Notes: a model not told the origin generated them from the sequence alone. Shown: positions 31,227-39,242, numbered from the stretch's first letter. The stretch is 64,000 nucleotides of DNA from Cellulomonas sp. 73-145 (GCA_001898185.1 MKTI01000004.1:124001-188000), one strand, 5' to 3'. Numbers and translations: made by a program.

Positions 31227-32297
31227 ATGCCGAGCGCCAGCACGCCCGCCGTCGAGCTCGAGGTGCGCGGCCGCACCGTGCGCGTGTCCAACCCGGACCG
31301 GGTCTACTTCGCCGAGCGGGGGCTGACCAAGCTCGACGTGGTCGAGTACTTCGTCGCGGTGGGTGACGGGATCCTCGGCGCGCTGCTGGACCGCCCGACG
31401 ACGCTGGAACGCTGGCCCCGCGGCTGGTTCGCCGACGCGAAGCGGGCCACCCGCGCCGACTCGTCGGGCGACGCGTTCTACCAGAAGCGGGTGCCGCAGG
31501 GCGCCCCGGACTACGTCGAGACCAGCCGGATCGGCTTCCCGAGCGGTCGCACGGCCGACGAGGTGGCACCCACCGAGCTGGCCGTCGTCGCGTGGGCCGC
31601 CAACCTCGGCACGCTGACCTTTCACCCGTGGCCGGTGGTGCGGGACGACGTCGACCGGCCGGACCAGCTGCGCATCGACCTGGACCCGCAGCCGGGCACC
31701 GACTTCTCCGATGCCGCCCGGGTCGCGCCGCACGTCCGCGAGCTGCTGACCGAGCACGGTCTGACGGGGTTCCCCAAGACGTCCGGCGGCCGCGGCATCC
31801 ACGTCTTCGTGCCGATCGAGCCGCGCTGGACCTTCACGGAGGCCCGGCGGGCCACCATCGCGTTCGGCCGGGAGCTGACCCGCCGGCTGCCGGAGCAGGT
31901 GACGGTGAAGTGGTGGAAGGAGGAGCGCGGCTCGAAGATCTTCGTCGACTACAACCAGATGGCGCGGGACCGCACCATCGCCTCGGCCTACTCGGTCCGC
32001 GCCAACGCCCGTGCCACCGTGTCCGCTCCCCTGCGCTGGGACGAGATCGGCGACGTGGCGCCGGACGACTTCGACGTCACGACGATGCCGGCGCGGTTCG
32101 CCGAGGTCGGCGACCTCTTCGCCCCGCTGGTCGCCCACCGGGAACCGCGCTACTCGATCGAGTCGCTGCTGGAGCTGGCCGACCGGCAGGAGCGCGACGA
32201 GGGTGAGGGTGACCTGCCCTACCCGCCGGAGTACCCGAAGATGCCGGGCGAGCCGAAGCGCGTGCAGCCGAGCAAGGACGCCGACCGCCCCCGCTGA
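31227..32297 (+). CDS. LigD-type polymerase/primase domain protein (NHEJ)
   Basis: This 356-residue stand-alone PolDom belongs to the archaeo-eukaryotic primase superfamily. Key motifs are the metal-binding RIDLDPQPG (about residues 149-157), SGGRGIHVFVPI with its nucleotide-binding Ser/Gly/His, and KIFVDYNQ. In bacterial NHEJ, such enzymes fill gaps with ribonucleotides at breaks joined by Ku and a ligase. The nuclease and ligase domains of full LigD are absent, as in split systems. Neither ku nor a ligase gene is in the window. It lies 57 bp after the LAL regulator gene. Confidence 0.9.
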   Translation: MPSASTPAVELEVRGRTVRVSNPDRVYFAERGLTKLDVVEYFVAVGDGILGALLDRPTTLERWPRGWFADAKRATRADSSGDAFYQKRVPQGAPDYVETSRIGFPSGRTADEVAPTELAVVAWAANLGTLTFHPWPVVRDDVDRPDQLRIDLDPQPGTDFSDAARVAPHVRELLTEHGLTGFPKTSGGRGIHVFVPIEPRWTFTEARRATIAFGRELTRRLPEQVTVKWWKEERGSKIFVDYNQMARDRTIASAYSVRANARATVSAPLRWDEIGDVAPDDFDVTTMPARFAEVGDLFAPLVAHREPRYSIESLLELADRQERDEGEGDLPYPPEYPKMPGEPKRVQPSKDADRPR

Positions 32298-32337
32298 CGG
32301 GCGCCTGTCAGTGGCGCGCCTGTCAGTGGCGCGACCG

Positions 32338-32802
32338 TCAGCGGTCGCCCCCGACGCCGAGCGCGGTGAGCAGCCGGCTCAGGACGCCCACCGGGTCGTG
32401 CAGCACGCGGAACCCGTCGCCCACCACCCGCGCGGTGCCGTCGTCCACCGGCTCGGCCGCCCAGTCGCGCGGCACGATCCCCAGCTCGACCTCCAGGCCG
32501 CTCGCCAGCCGCACCCGTCGCTCCGTCAGCACTCCCCACGCCTGGGTCCGCACCGGCGTCGCGTCCTGGCCGACCGCCACCGGGATCCAGTCGTCCGCCT
32601 GGATCCAGCGCTCGGGCACGTCGGTCGGCAGGACGAGGTCCACGTCGGAGTCCGCGCGCGCAGCGCCACGTGCCCACGACCCCGCCAGCCCCACCGCCAC
32701 GACGTCGGGACGTGCCGCCGCCCACGCCGCCACGGACCGGCACACGGCCAGGACCTCATCCCGCCGGCTCGGCTCGGACGGCACGCTCGGTCCTTCGGTC
32801 AT
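32338..32802 (-). CDS. Nucleotidyltransferase domain protein (MNT/ANT-like)
   Basis: The protein has 154 residues. The nucleotidyltransferase motif GSWARGAARADSDVDL (residues 41-56) holds the Gly-Ser and Asp-x-Asp metal ligands. A third acidic residue in a later strand (VELGIV, Glu) is plausible. Without the helical C-terminal domain of resistance enzymes it resembles MNT-type minimal nucleotidyltransferases, which often pair with HEPN proteins. No HEPN gene is adjacent. The substrate is unknown. Confidence 0.75.
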   Translation of the reverse strand: MTEGPSVPSEPSRRDEVLAVCRSVAAWAAARPDVVAVGLAGSWARGAARADSDVDLVLPTDVPERWIQADDWIPVAVGQDATPVRTQAWGVLTERRVRLASGLEVELGIVPRDWAAEPVDDGTARVVGDGFRVLHDPVGVLSRLLTALGVGGDR

Positions 32803-32838
32803 CGGCGGTTCGTCCCGGCGCGCTGCGCGGGCGACCCG

Positions 32839-34011
32839 TCAGCCCGTGTACTCGTAGTGCCAGTACTCCGGCCCCGACCCGTTCTGCAGCGCCCACGCCG
32901 GCTGCACCCAGCCGAACGACGGACCGTGCGCCAGCAGCCACGCGCGCTGCGCGCTGTTCCAGCCGTACTCGCACGGCAGCTCCGGCACGTCGATCGCCTT
33001 GCCGTACCCGTGCGGCGACGTCCCCGGCACCGCGGCGACGGTGCCGAGCGCGGCGCGCATCGCCACCTGCGTCGCGTAGTCCCGGTACGCCAGGTCGATG
33101 TCCAGGTTGTGCCCGAACGCCGCCCGGAACGCGACGTTCAGCCGTTCGAGCGCCTGCGCCGCCGGGGTGAGCAGGTAGAAGCGGGTGCCGTGCGAGTCGG
33201 TGGTCCAGGACAGCGCCGTCATGGACGAGGCCGGCAGGTTCCCGTTCGAGCCGTCGCCGGTCGCGGTGGGCACCGACGTCCAGAAGGGCGGTCCGGTGTA
33301 GGTGGTGCGGCAGGGGTCGACGGACGACGTCGGCGCGGGGCTCGCTGCGGCACGTGCCTTCGCCGCTGCCTGCGCCGCTGCCTGCGCCGCCCGGGCGGCC
33401 TGCCAGGCCTGCTGCGCCTGGTTCACCTGCGCCGCGGCGGTGGAGACGGAGGCGGTGAGCGTCGCGGCGCGAGCGGGCGCCACGGTCCCGGCGAGCGCCT
33501 GGTCCGCCTCGGTGAGCGCCGACGCGAGGGCCGTGCGCACCGCGTCGTCGGACACCTGCCCAGCGCTGCCGTCCAGCACGGCACGCGCCGCGGCGACCGC
33601 CTGCTGCAGCTCGGCACGGGACTGGTCGGTCAGGCCCTGGGCTGCCGCCTGCGCAGCCTGGGCCGTCAGGCCGGACACCTGCGACGCGTCGTCGCTCACG
33701 GCCGCGGCCGCCCGAGCCGACGTCAGATCGTCCGCAGCGGCCGGCCGCCGACCGTCCTGCCAGGCCCACGCCCCCGTGCCGCCCGCACCCAGCACCAGGG
33801 CGGCGGCGAGCGCGACAGCGGCGGGACGACGGATGGCGTACCTCCCCGATCGGTGCGACGGGGTCCGCAGCAGTGCGGCGCGACGGACGAGCCAGGCTAA
33901 CCCGCTGCCCCGTGCGGCGCCCAGCCCCGGCCACCACACGGTGGGTGCGCGGAGGACCGCCCCACGACTAGGTCCGACGACCCCCGGGACCACCCGCGGG
34001 AGCGATCTCAC
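32839..34011 (-). CDS. Second M15 family D-alanyl-D-alanine carboxypeptidase
   Basis: The protein has 390 residues. A basic N-terminus and a membrane/signal segment (AAVALAAALVLGAGGTGAWAW, near residue 65-85) precede an Ala/Gln-rich coiled coil. The C-terminal peptidase domain has the zinc motif SPHGYGKAID (residues 332-341) and YWHYEY (about 383-388). It has the same architecture as the 16089-17618 enzyme but a shorter linker and an extra Cys pair. The start is uncertain: GTG 34011 is listed, and GTG 33939 is an alternative nearer the membrane segment. It acts on peptidoglycan stem peptides outside the membrane. Confidence 0.85.
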   Translation of the reverse strand: MRSLPRVVPGVVGPSRGAVLRAPTVWWPGLGAARGSGLAWLVRRAALLRTPSHRSGRYAIRRPAAVALAAALVLGAGGTGAWAWQDGRRPAAADDLTSARAAAAVSDDASQVSGLTAQAAQAAAQGLTDQSRAELQQAVAAARAVLDGSAGQVSDDAVRTALASALTEADQALAGTVAPARAATLTASVSTAAAQVNQAQQAWQAARAAQAAAQAAAKARAAASPAPTSSVDPCRTTYTGPPFWTSVPTATGDGSNGNLPASSMTALSWTTDSHGTRFYLLTPAAQALERLNVAFRAAFGHNLDIDLAYRDYATQVAMRAALGTVAAVPGTSPHGYGKAIDVPELPCEYGWNSAQRAWLLAHGPSFGWVQPAWALQNGSGPEYWHYEYTG

Positions 34012-34058
34012 TCTCCGGGTTCCTCAAGACCGGCGCGGCGCTGGTCGATCCCCACACC

Positions 34059-35363
34059 ATGACCGAGTTGACTGCGATGGTGCAGACGCTCACGCCCGAC
34101 CCCACCCTCGTCGGCCCGCGTGACCTCACCTCGCACGAGCACGCCGACCTCGATCGGCTGCGAGCGCCGCTCGCCGGCAGCGTCGACCGCACGGACTCCC
34201 GGGCGCTGAGCTGGTTCTGGGACCGGGTGGTCCCGCAGCCCGGCACGGCCGCACCGGCGGGACTCGTGGAGTGGGTCGGGGTCGCACTCGGCGACCTGCT
34301 GGTCACCCATGTCGCCGGTTCGCGCTGGGTGGTGTGCCCGGGACCGTCCGGACCGACGCTCGGCATCGTCGGCGATGCGCACCCCCTGGCACCGGTGGTG
34401 CCGATCCCGGACGCGCAGGACCGGTGGGACGCCGGTGCCCGCGGCTGGATCGGCGGCTACCTCGGCGCGGCAGCCGCGCACCTGGCGGGCGTCACGATGC
34501 CGCAGCCGCGCGTGTCGGTCGAGAACGTGACCGCCTCGGAGCGCACCACCGCGCCGGCATCCGCGCCCGTGGACGACGAGCCCTCGGCCCCTGCCGACTC
34601 CCTCGCCGCATCCCTCGCAGAAGCCGGCATCGTGCCGGATGCCGCACCGGCGGCGGCGGAGGCGGAGGCGGAGGCGACGGAGTGGACCCCGGTCGTCGTA
34701 CCGGCGCCGGGCACACCGCTGCCCAGCCGCCACCACGCCCCGGCGGACGGAACCGCCGCGGCAGCTGCCGGTGCCGCACCGACTGCCGACCCGGGACCGG
34801 GCGCCGCCCGGCCGGCGGCCGCCGCGCCTGCTCCCGTCCAGGCTGCACCCGTCCAACCGCCAGCCGTCCAGGCGGCAGCCGTCCAGCCTGCACCAGTCCA
34901 GCCGGCAGCCGTCCAGCCGACGGCGGTCCAGCCGACCGCCCCGCGGCGGCCGACCAACCTGCCGCACCCTCCGTCGACCGCCGCGCAGGAGCTGGCGCTG
35001 CGCGCCCTCGAGCACGCGCTCGTCGTGCTGCGCCGCGGACCGTTCGACCGCGAGGCGTTCGTCATGCTGGTCGACGAGTCGGGCACCCGCACCCTCGCCT
35101 GCACCGGTGAGCCGTCGCAGGCCCTGCGACAGGCGCGGGACACCGCGCGTACGTCAGATGCCCGCGCGGTGGCGATCGGCTGGATCGACCGGCACCCGGC
35201 CGGCATCCCGGACCCGCGTCAGGGGTTCCCGGCGGTGCTGATCGAGGCGTCGGAGGCGGGAGCACCGGGGCTGAAGGTGGCGCACCGGTTCGTGGAGGAC
35301 GCGCTCGGCACCGGCCCGCTCGGCGACCCCGTGCTGGTGGGCGAGGTCCCGCCGCTGCTCTAG
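34059..35363 (+). CDS. DUF3806 protein with repetitive linker and extra C-terminal domain
   Basis: The protein has 434 residues. The N-terminal domain (about 30-150; WVGVALGDLLVTHVAGSRWV, then GWIGGYLGAAAAHLAG) is the DUF3806-like fold shared with 18841-19470. An Ala/Pro linker carries a pentapeptide-like PAVQ/PVQ repeat (about residues 265-300). A C-terminal ~125-residue domain (LRALEHALVVLRRGPFDREA, then VAIGWIDRHPAG) is of unknown type. No signal or membrane segment is visible. A 17-bp repeat array begins at the base after the stop codon. Confidence 0.7.
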   Translation: MTELTAMVQTLTPDPTLVGPRDLTSHEHADLDRLRAPLAGSVDRTDSRALSWFWDRVVPQPGTAAPAGLVEWVGVALGDLLVTHVAGSRWVVCPGPSGPTLGIVGDAHPLAPVVPIPDAQDRWDAGARGWIGGYLGAAAAHLAGVTMPQPRVSVENVTASERTTAPASAPVDDEPSAPADSLAASLAEAGIVPDAAPAAAEAEAEATEWTPVVVPAPGTPLPSRHHAPADGTAAAAAGAAPTADPGPGAARPAAAAPAPVQAAPVQPPAVQAAAVQPAPVQPAAVQPTAVQPTAPRRPTNLPHPPSTAAQELALRALEHALVVLRRGPFDREAFVMLVDESGTRTLACTGEPSQALRQARDTARTSDARAVAIGWIDRHPAGIPDPRQGFPAVLIEASEAGAPGLKVAHRFVEDALGTGPLGDPVLVGEVPPLL

Positions 35364-35430
35364 CTGCGGCTGGTGCTCAGCTCCGGCTAGTGCTCGGCTG
35401 CGGCTGCTGCTCGGCTCCGGCTGGACTGGA
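35364..35430. repeat. 17-bp tandem repeat immediately after stop codon
   Basis: Four units (35364-35380, 35381-35397, 35398-35414 and a partial 35415-35430) follow the pattern CT(G/C)CGGCT(G/A)(G/C)TGCTC(A/G)G. The array starts directly at the stop of the DUF3806 gene. The unit length equals that of the 6611-6730 array, but the sequence differs. Confidence 0.85.
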
Positions 35431-35461
35431 TGGCCCGGGTTGCGTCGACCTCCGGACACAG

Positions 35462-35494
35462 GAATCGCCCGGCGACGTCGTCGTCGGGCGATTC
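35462..35494. terminator. Bidirectional hairpin terminator
   Basis: GAATCGCCCG (35462-35471) pairs perfectly with CGGGCGATTC (35485-35494) around a 13-nt loop, followed by GGTTT. It lies between convergent genes (stops at 35363 and 35553) and can serve both. Confidence 0.8.
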
Positions 35495-35552
35495 GGTTTG
35501 ACCGGCCTCGCGTGAGACCTGCGGGCGCGACGCTGCGTCCGCGTGGTGCGTC

Positions 35553-35774
35553 TCAGGCGATGCGGCGCTTGGCGCGGAACTCGTCGGCGATCTGCTGGGC
35601 CTGCAGGCTGATCAGGGCCCGGTAGTACTCGAAGAGGATGGCCACCCGCTCGGCGGGCACCTCGTCGTCGCCGTCGCGCGCCGCCAGCCACTCGTACTTC
35701 GCCACGCGGATCTCCGCGTCCGATATGTACAGCTGCCAGTCCGCTGTCGTCGGGAGCTCGTTGTTCGGTTCCAT
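35553..35774 (-). CDS. Small hypothetical protein
   Basis: This 73-residue acidic-to-basic helical protein contains LPTTADWQLYISDAEIRVAK and ILFEYYRALISLQAQQIADE, ending in a basic tail (FRAKRRIA). It has no signal, Cys or known domain. The mostly helical, charged sequence with a conserved-looking Trp/Tyr pattern suggests a genuine cytoplasmic protein. It converges on the DUF3806 gene; upstream there is a 204-bp gap. Confidence 0.65.
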   Translation of the reverse strand: MEPNNELPTTADWQLYISDAEIRVAKYEWLAARDGDDEVPAERVAILFEYYRALISLQAQQIADEFRAKRRIA

Positions 35775-35978
35775 GCCGTGAGTCTGGCCCGGCCGGAGCG
35801 CGCCTGGGACAAACGTCCTGTGTTTTCGCCCCCCATGACAACGCGTCGCGACACCGTGTCACATAACCCGCCCGGGTGAGCGACTCACCACCCGAACCTG
35901 CCCTGACCTGCGAGGACACACCCTCTCAGAGTCTGGGCGATTGTCATGGTCAAGCGTCCAGTTCACCCTTTACTGCCA

Positions 35979-36305
35979 CTAGGCGCGACGGCTCCGGGGG
36001 CCCTCCGGGGCCTCGACCGCGCCGTTGGCACCGTCGTCGACCGAGCCGCCGGCATCGTCCTCGTCCAGCTGCCGGTGCAGCCCGTCGAGCTCGGTCCGGA
36101 GCTCTGCAGCCGTCTGCGCCCACCGGCGCGCGTCGTCGTCCCGGCCCCACACCTCTGCGTAGCCGCGGGCGCGGAACATCGCCAGGCTGAGGCGAACGGT
36201 GGTGTCGCGGACGCGTGCCCGCAGGAACGCCTCCTGCAGCCCCGCCAGCCCGGCGTCGCCGGGCTGCCCCACGAGCGGGTCGCGTCGGTCGACGGAGGCG
36301 GTCAT
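35979..36305 (-). CDS. Small hypothetical helical protein
   Basis: The protein has 108 residues. The central part (LQEAFLRARVRDTTVRLSLA, then RWAQTAAELRTELDGLHRQL) is helical and probably coiled-coil. The C-terminus is acidic, then ends in a basic tail. No family is recognised. Its ATG at 36305 lies 6 bp from a perfect 11-bp inverted repeat. It follows the hydrolase gene on the same strand with an 86-bp gap. Confidence 0.6.
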   Translation of the reverse strand: MTASVDRRDPLVGQPGDAGLAGLQEAFLRARVRDTTVRLSLAMFRARGYAEVWGRDDDARRWAQTAAELRTELDGLHRQLDEDDAGGSVDDGANGAVEAPEGPRSRRA

Positions 36306-36310
36306 GCCCT

Positions 36311-36338
36311 ACCGATCGGCCGGTGAGGGCCGATCGGT
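36311..36338. promoter_or_regulatory. Perfect 11-bp inverted repeat upstream of 36305 start
   Basis: ACCGATCGGCC (36311-36321), GGTGAG spacer and GGCCGATCGGT (36328-36338) form a perfect repeat six bases before the ATG of the small gene and 54 bases after the hydrolase stop. It may be a terminator, an RNA hairpin covering the ribosome site, or a dimer operator. Confidence 0.6.
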
Positions 36339-36390
36339 GAGCCATCCGGCACGACTACGCGGGAGATCACACGGCGGCAGAGCCGGACCG

Positions 36391-36424
36391 GTCAGGTACC
36401 ACTCCCCGTCAGGTACCACTCGAG
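36391..36424. repeat. 17-bp tandem duplication at a gene 3' end
   Basis: GTCAGGTACCACTC occurs at 36391 and again at 36408. The duplication spans the stop of the hydrolase gene, so the last residues (EWYLTGSGT) include a reading of the second copy in another frame. Confidence 0.8.
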
Positions 36425-37144
36425 GAACCGTTCCGACTGCTCGACCTCGACCCAGGGCACCTGGTGGTGGCCGCCGACGTGGGCCCGCAGCGTCTTGTGC
36501 GGCGAGCCGAAGGCGTCGAACAGCGCCAGCCCCGAGGGGCGGTCCAGCTCGGGGTCGTCCCAGGAGAGGATCACCTCGACCGGGATGGTCACCTGCCTGG
36601 CGAGGGCGAGCACCGGCTCGGTGCCGAAGTACCCGCCCAGCACCGCCGCGCGGATGCGGGCATCGGCCAGGATCAGCGGGATCCCGATGCCGGTGGCCAG
36701 CGTCAGACCGGTGTACCCGATGGGCGCCTCGGCACCGACCTGCGGGAGCGCCTGCAGCGCGTCGATCGTCGCGCGCCACTCCGGCACGGCCCGCTCGGCG
36801 ATCGAGGCGTTGAGCTCGACGACGAACGGCGCGAGCGGCTGACCGGCCGCGCGGGCGGCCACCATCGCGTCGATCAGGCGCTGGTCCACGGCGCTGCGCG
36901 GACGGTCGCCGTGCCCCGGAGCGTCGACGGCCGCGACGGCGTACCCGTACGTGGCGACCAGGTGACGAGCACGCGCCACGAGGCCCGGCGCGCGCTTGTG
37001 CAGCCCGCCGCCGTGACCCATCAGCACGAGGGCGGGGGGAGGGTCGACGGCACCGCTCGGGGTCCAGAGGACCCCCGGGACGTCGTCGAGCATGAAGTCG
37101 TGCTCGTCGACGCCGTCGGCGGACGAGGAGGTGTGCAGGTGCAT
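36392..37144 (-). CDS. Alpha/beta hydrolase (dienelactone-hydrolase-like) with altered nucleophile elbow
   Basis: The protein has 250 residues; ATG 37144 is preceded by GGAAGG. Features are LVLMGHGGGLHKRAPG (oxyanion region), AAVDAPGHGDRP, and the acid/His region LSWDDPELDRPS with HVGGHHQVPW near the C-terminus. The nucleophile elbow, normally GLSMGT in relatives, reads GLTLAT, so the catalytic Ser is replaced by Thr. The enzyme may be inactive or unusual. The last few residues come from a 17-bp duplication. It diverges from the SRPBCC gene across 228 bp in which no further feature was seen. Confidence 0.8.
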   Translation of the reverse strand: MHLHTSSSADGVDEHDFMLDDVPGVLWTPSGAVDPPPALVLMGHGGGLHKRAPGLVARARHLVATYGYAVAAVDAPGHGDRPRSAVDQRLIDAMVAARAAGQPLAPFVVELNASIAERAVPEWRATIDALQALPQVGAEAPIGYTGLTLATGIGIPLILADARIRAAVLGGYFGTEPVLALARQVTIPVEVILSWDDPELDRPSGLALFDAFGSPHKTLRAHVGGHHQVPWVEVEQSERFLEWYLTGSGT

Positions 37145-37372
37145 GGCGGACGCCTTCCGATCAGCTGACGGAGGGCTCCCGGCGCCGAGCGAGCAGGCCG
37201 GTCAGTGACGACGTGGGGAGCACCCGTGGGACACAGCGTTCATCGGTGCTCACCCCCTCCGGTCGTCGGCCTCGCGCCGCCAGGATCCCCTGCGTCGGCG
37301 CGGGTGTCGACGACATTTCTGGGCCTCCGCCTGAGGTGGGTCGCTGTCGGTGCCGGCACCTAGCCTGCCGGC

Positions 37373-37768
37373 ATGACCTGGGACTGCCGGCACGTCTCCG
37401 TACCCGTCGACCGGCCACCGGCCGACGTCGCCGCGTTCGCCGGCGACCCGGCGAACCTGCCGCTGTGGGCGGGTGGCCTGAGCTCCGGCATCCGCCGCGA
37501 GGGCGACCGGTGGCTCACCGACTCGCCGATGGGGGTCGTCGAGGTGGCGTTCGTCGGACCCGTGGAGCTGGGCATCCTCGACCACGACGTGACGCTCCCG
37601 GACGGCACGGTGGCGCACAACCCGCTCCGCGTGCTGCACAACGACCGCGGCAGCGAGGTCGTCTTCACGCTCTACCGGCTCCCTGGCGTGTCCGACGAGG
37701 AGCTCGATCGGGACGCAGCGCTTGTGGCAGAGGACCTCGGGAGGCTGCAGGCGCTGCTGGAGCAGTGA
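37373..37768 (+). CDS. SRPBCC (START-like) family protein
   Basis: The protein has 131 residues. The N-terminal HVSVPVDRPPADVAAFAGDP with LPLWAGGL is the usual first strand and helix of polyketide-cyclase/START-like folds. The later strands (VEVAFVGPVELGILDHDVTL, then EVVFTLYRLPG) and a long C-terminal helix (ALVAEDLGRLQALLE) complete the helix-grip. Members bind small hydrophobic ligands. It is monocistronic with no partner that reveals the ligand. Confidence 0.85.
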   Translation: MTWDCRHVSVPVDRPPADVAAFAGDPANLPLWAGGLSSGIRREGDRWLTDSPMGVVEVAFVGPVELGILDHDVTLPDGTVAHNPLRVLHNDRGSEVVFTLYRLPGVSDEELDRDAALVAEDLGRLQALLEQ

Positions 37769-37874
37769 ACCGCGCGGCGCAGTCAGCTGACGAAACGGGC
37801 ACATCGGCCCCTTCCCCCCTGCTAGCGTCGCCCCGCCATGGCGGCCGAGCGCGGGCGCTGATCAGGGGGTTCGC

Positions 37875-38090
37875 ATGGGTGACGGTCGCGGTGCGCCGCG
37901 CGGCGGTGGCTGGTCGGACGTGGTGATGCGGGTCGTCATCGGGCTGGCGGCCGGTGGGTTCACCTCGTGGTCGCTCTACCGCTCGGTGCTCACCTGGGTG
38001 CCGCTCGCATTCCTCGCGGCGTTCCTCGCCGTGGACGGCTGGCGCCTCACGGACCGGGCCCGTTCCGCGCGCCGGCGACGCAACGCCTGA
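37875..38090 (+). CDS. Small two-helix membrane protein
   Basis: The protein has 71 residues; the ATG at 37875 has AGGGGG upstream. Two predicted helices (VVMRVVIGLAAGGFTSW and VLTWVPLAFLAAFLAVDGW) are followed by a strongly basic C-terminus (RARSARRRRNA), implying a cytoplasmic tail. No family is recognised. It lies 106 bp after the SRPBCC gene. Confidence 0.7.
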   Translation: MGDGRGAPRGGGWSDVVMRVVIGLAAGGFTSWSLYRSVLTWVPLAFLAAFLAVDGWRLTDRARSARRRRNA

Positions 38091-38164
38091 CGTCTGCAGC
38101 GCCCGGCGTCCGCAACGCCTGCCGCCCCAGCGCCTGACGGCCCCCAGCGCCCCGCGTCCCAAGG

Positions 38165-39175
38165 TCAGGCGCGCGGGGCGCCCGTGCTGCCCCGCACGAC
38201 GAGGCTGGTCGGGATCAGCTCGCTCCCGGGTGGGGTACCGCCGGCGATCGTCTCCAGCAGCACCTGCAGGCAGCGCTCCCCCAGCCGGCCGAAGTCCTGG
38301 CGCACGGTGGTCAGCGGCGGGACGAAGTGCGCGGAACCGTCGACGTCGTCGAACCCCACCACCGACACGTCGTCCGGCACCCGCAGGTCGGCCTCCCAGA
38401 ACGCCCGCAGCAGGCCGAGCGCCAGCTGGTCGTTGGCGGCGAACACCGCGGTCGGCGGCCCACCCGCCACCAGCTCCCGCCCGACGGCGTAACCGCGGTC
38501 GGCGCTCCAGTCGCCCGTGCTGGGCTCCCGCGACTCGATGCCGGCAGCCGCCAGCTCGTCGTGCCAGCCCTCGATGCGGCGGCGTGCGTCCAGCCAGTCG
38601 GTCGGGCCGGCCAGGTGCAGCACGTCCCGGTGCCCGAGGTCCAGCAGGTGCCGCACCGCCTGGCGCGCGCCGGCGTAGTGGTCCACCGCGACCGACCGCA
38701 ACGGCGCCGGCAGGGCCATCGGCCCCACCATCACCACCGGCACCGGGGAGGCGAAGGAGCGCACCGCCTCGACCGCGTCGTCGTGCGCCGCGAGCACCAC
38801 GACCCCGTCGACACCCTCCGTCATGAAGTGCTCGAGCACGGACGCGACGTCGTCCGAGCTCCACGCCGGCAGCGTGGCCAGGGACACGAACAGCCCGAGC
38901 TCCCGGGCCGCGTTCTCGATCGCGATCAGCGTGCTGGTCGGCCCGAACAGCGCGGAGCCGGACGAGAGGACGCCGATGGTGCCGCTGCGGCGGGTCACCA
39001 GCGCCCGCGCGGCGAGGTTGGGCCGGTACCCCAGGGCGGCGACGGCGTCGAGCACCCGCCGCCGAGTGGCCGGACGCACGCTGGGATGGTCGTTGAGGAC
39101 CCGGGAGACGGTCTGGTGGGACACCCCGGCGAGCGCGGCGACGTCGCTCATCACGGGTGGGCGTGTGCTGGACAT
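38165..39175 (-). CDS. LacI family transcriptional regulator
   Basis: The regulator has 336 residues from the ATG at 39175; the frame is open further upstream without a ribosome site. The N-terminal HTH (VAALAGVSHQTVSRVLN, residues 11-27) is followed by a hinge (YRPNLAARALVTRRS) and a periplasmic-binding-protein fold (AVFAANDQLALGLLRA, VSVVGFDDVDGSAHFVPPL). Such proteins repress sugar operons until an inducer binds. No sugar genes adjoin it; the GH3/ABC operon 16-25 kb away is the only carbohydrate locus in the window and shows no LacI-type palindrome. The target is therefore open. Confidence 0.92.
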   Translation of the reverse strand: MSSTRPPVMSDVAALAGVSHQTVSRVLNDHPSVRPATRRRVLDAVAALGYRPNLAARALVTRRSGTIGVLSSGSALFGPTSTLIAIENAARELGLFVSLATLPAWSSDDVASVLEHFMTEGVDGVVVLAAHDDAVEAVRSFASPVPVVMVGPMALPAPLRSVAVDHYAGARQAVRHLLDLGHRDVLHLAGPTDWLDARRRIEGWHDELAAAGIESREPSTGDWSADRGYAVGRELVAGGPPTAVFAANDQLALGLLRAFWEADLRVPDDVSVVGFDDVDGSAHFVPPLTTVRQDFGRLGERCLQVLLETIAGGTPPGSELIPTSLVVRGSTGAPRA

Positions 39176-39242
39176 CGGTCCGCATCCTCCACCCGTCGAG
39201 GCGCCGGAGGTGGCCGGACACTCCACCGACCCGTGAGACACG

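Noticed and set aside
29334..32138. 934-codon minus-strand frame opposite the LAL and LigD genes
   Set aside because: No recognisable domains and composition typical of an antisense shadow; the plus-strand genes have complete motifs.
33894..33902. AGGCTAACC resembling half of an IdeR box
   Set aside because: The other half is missing and it lies in the N-terminal coding part of the M15 gene.
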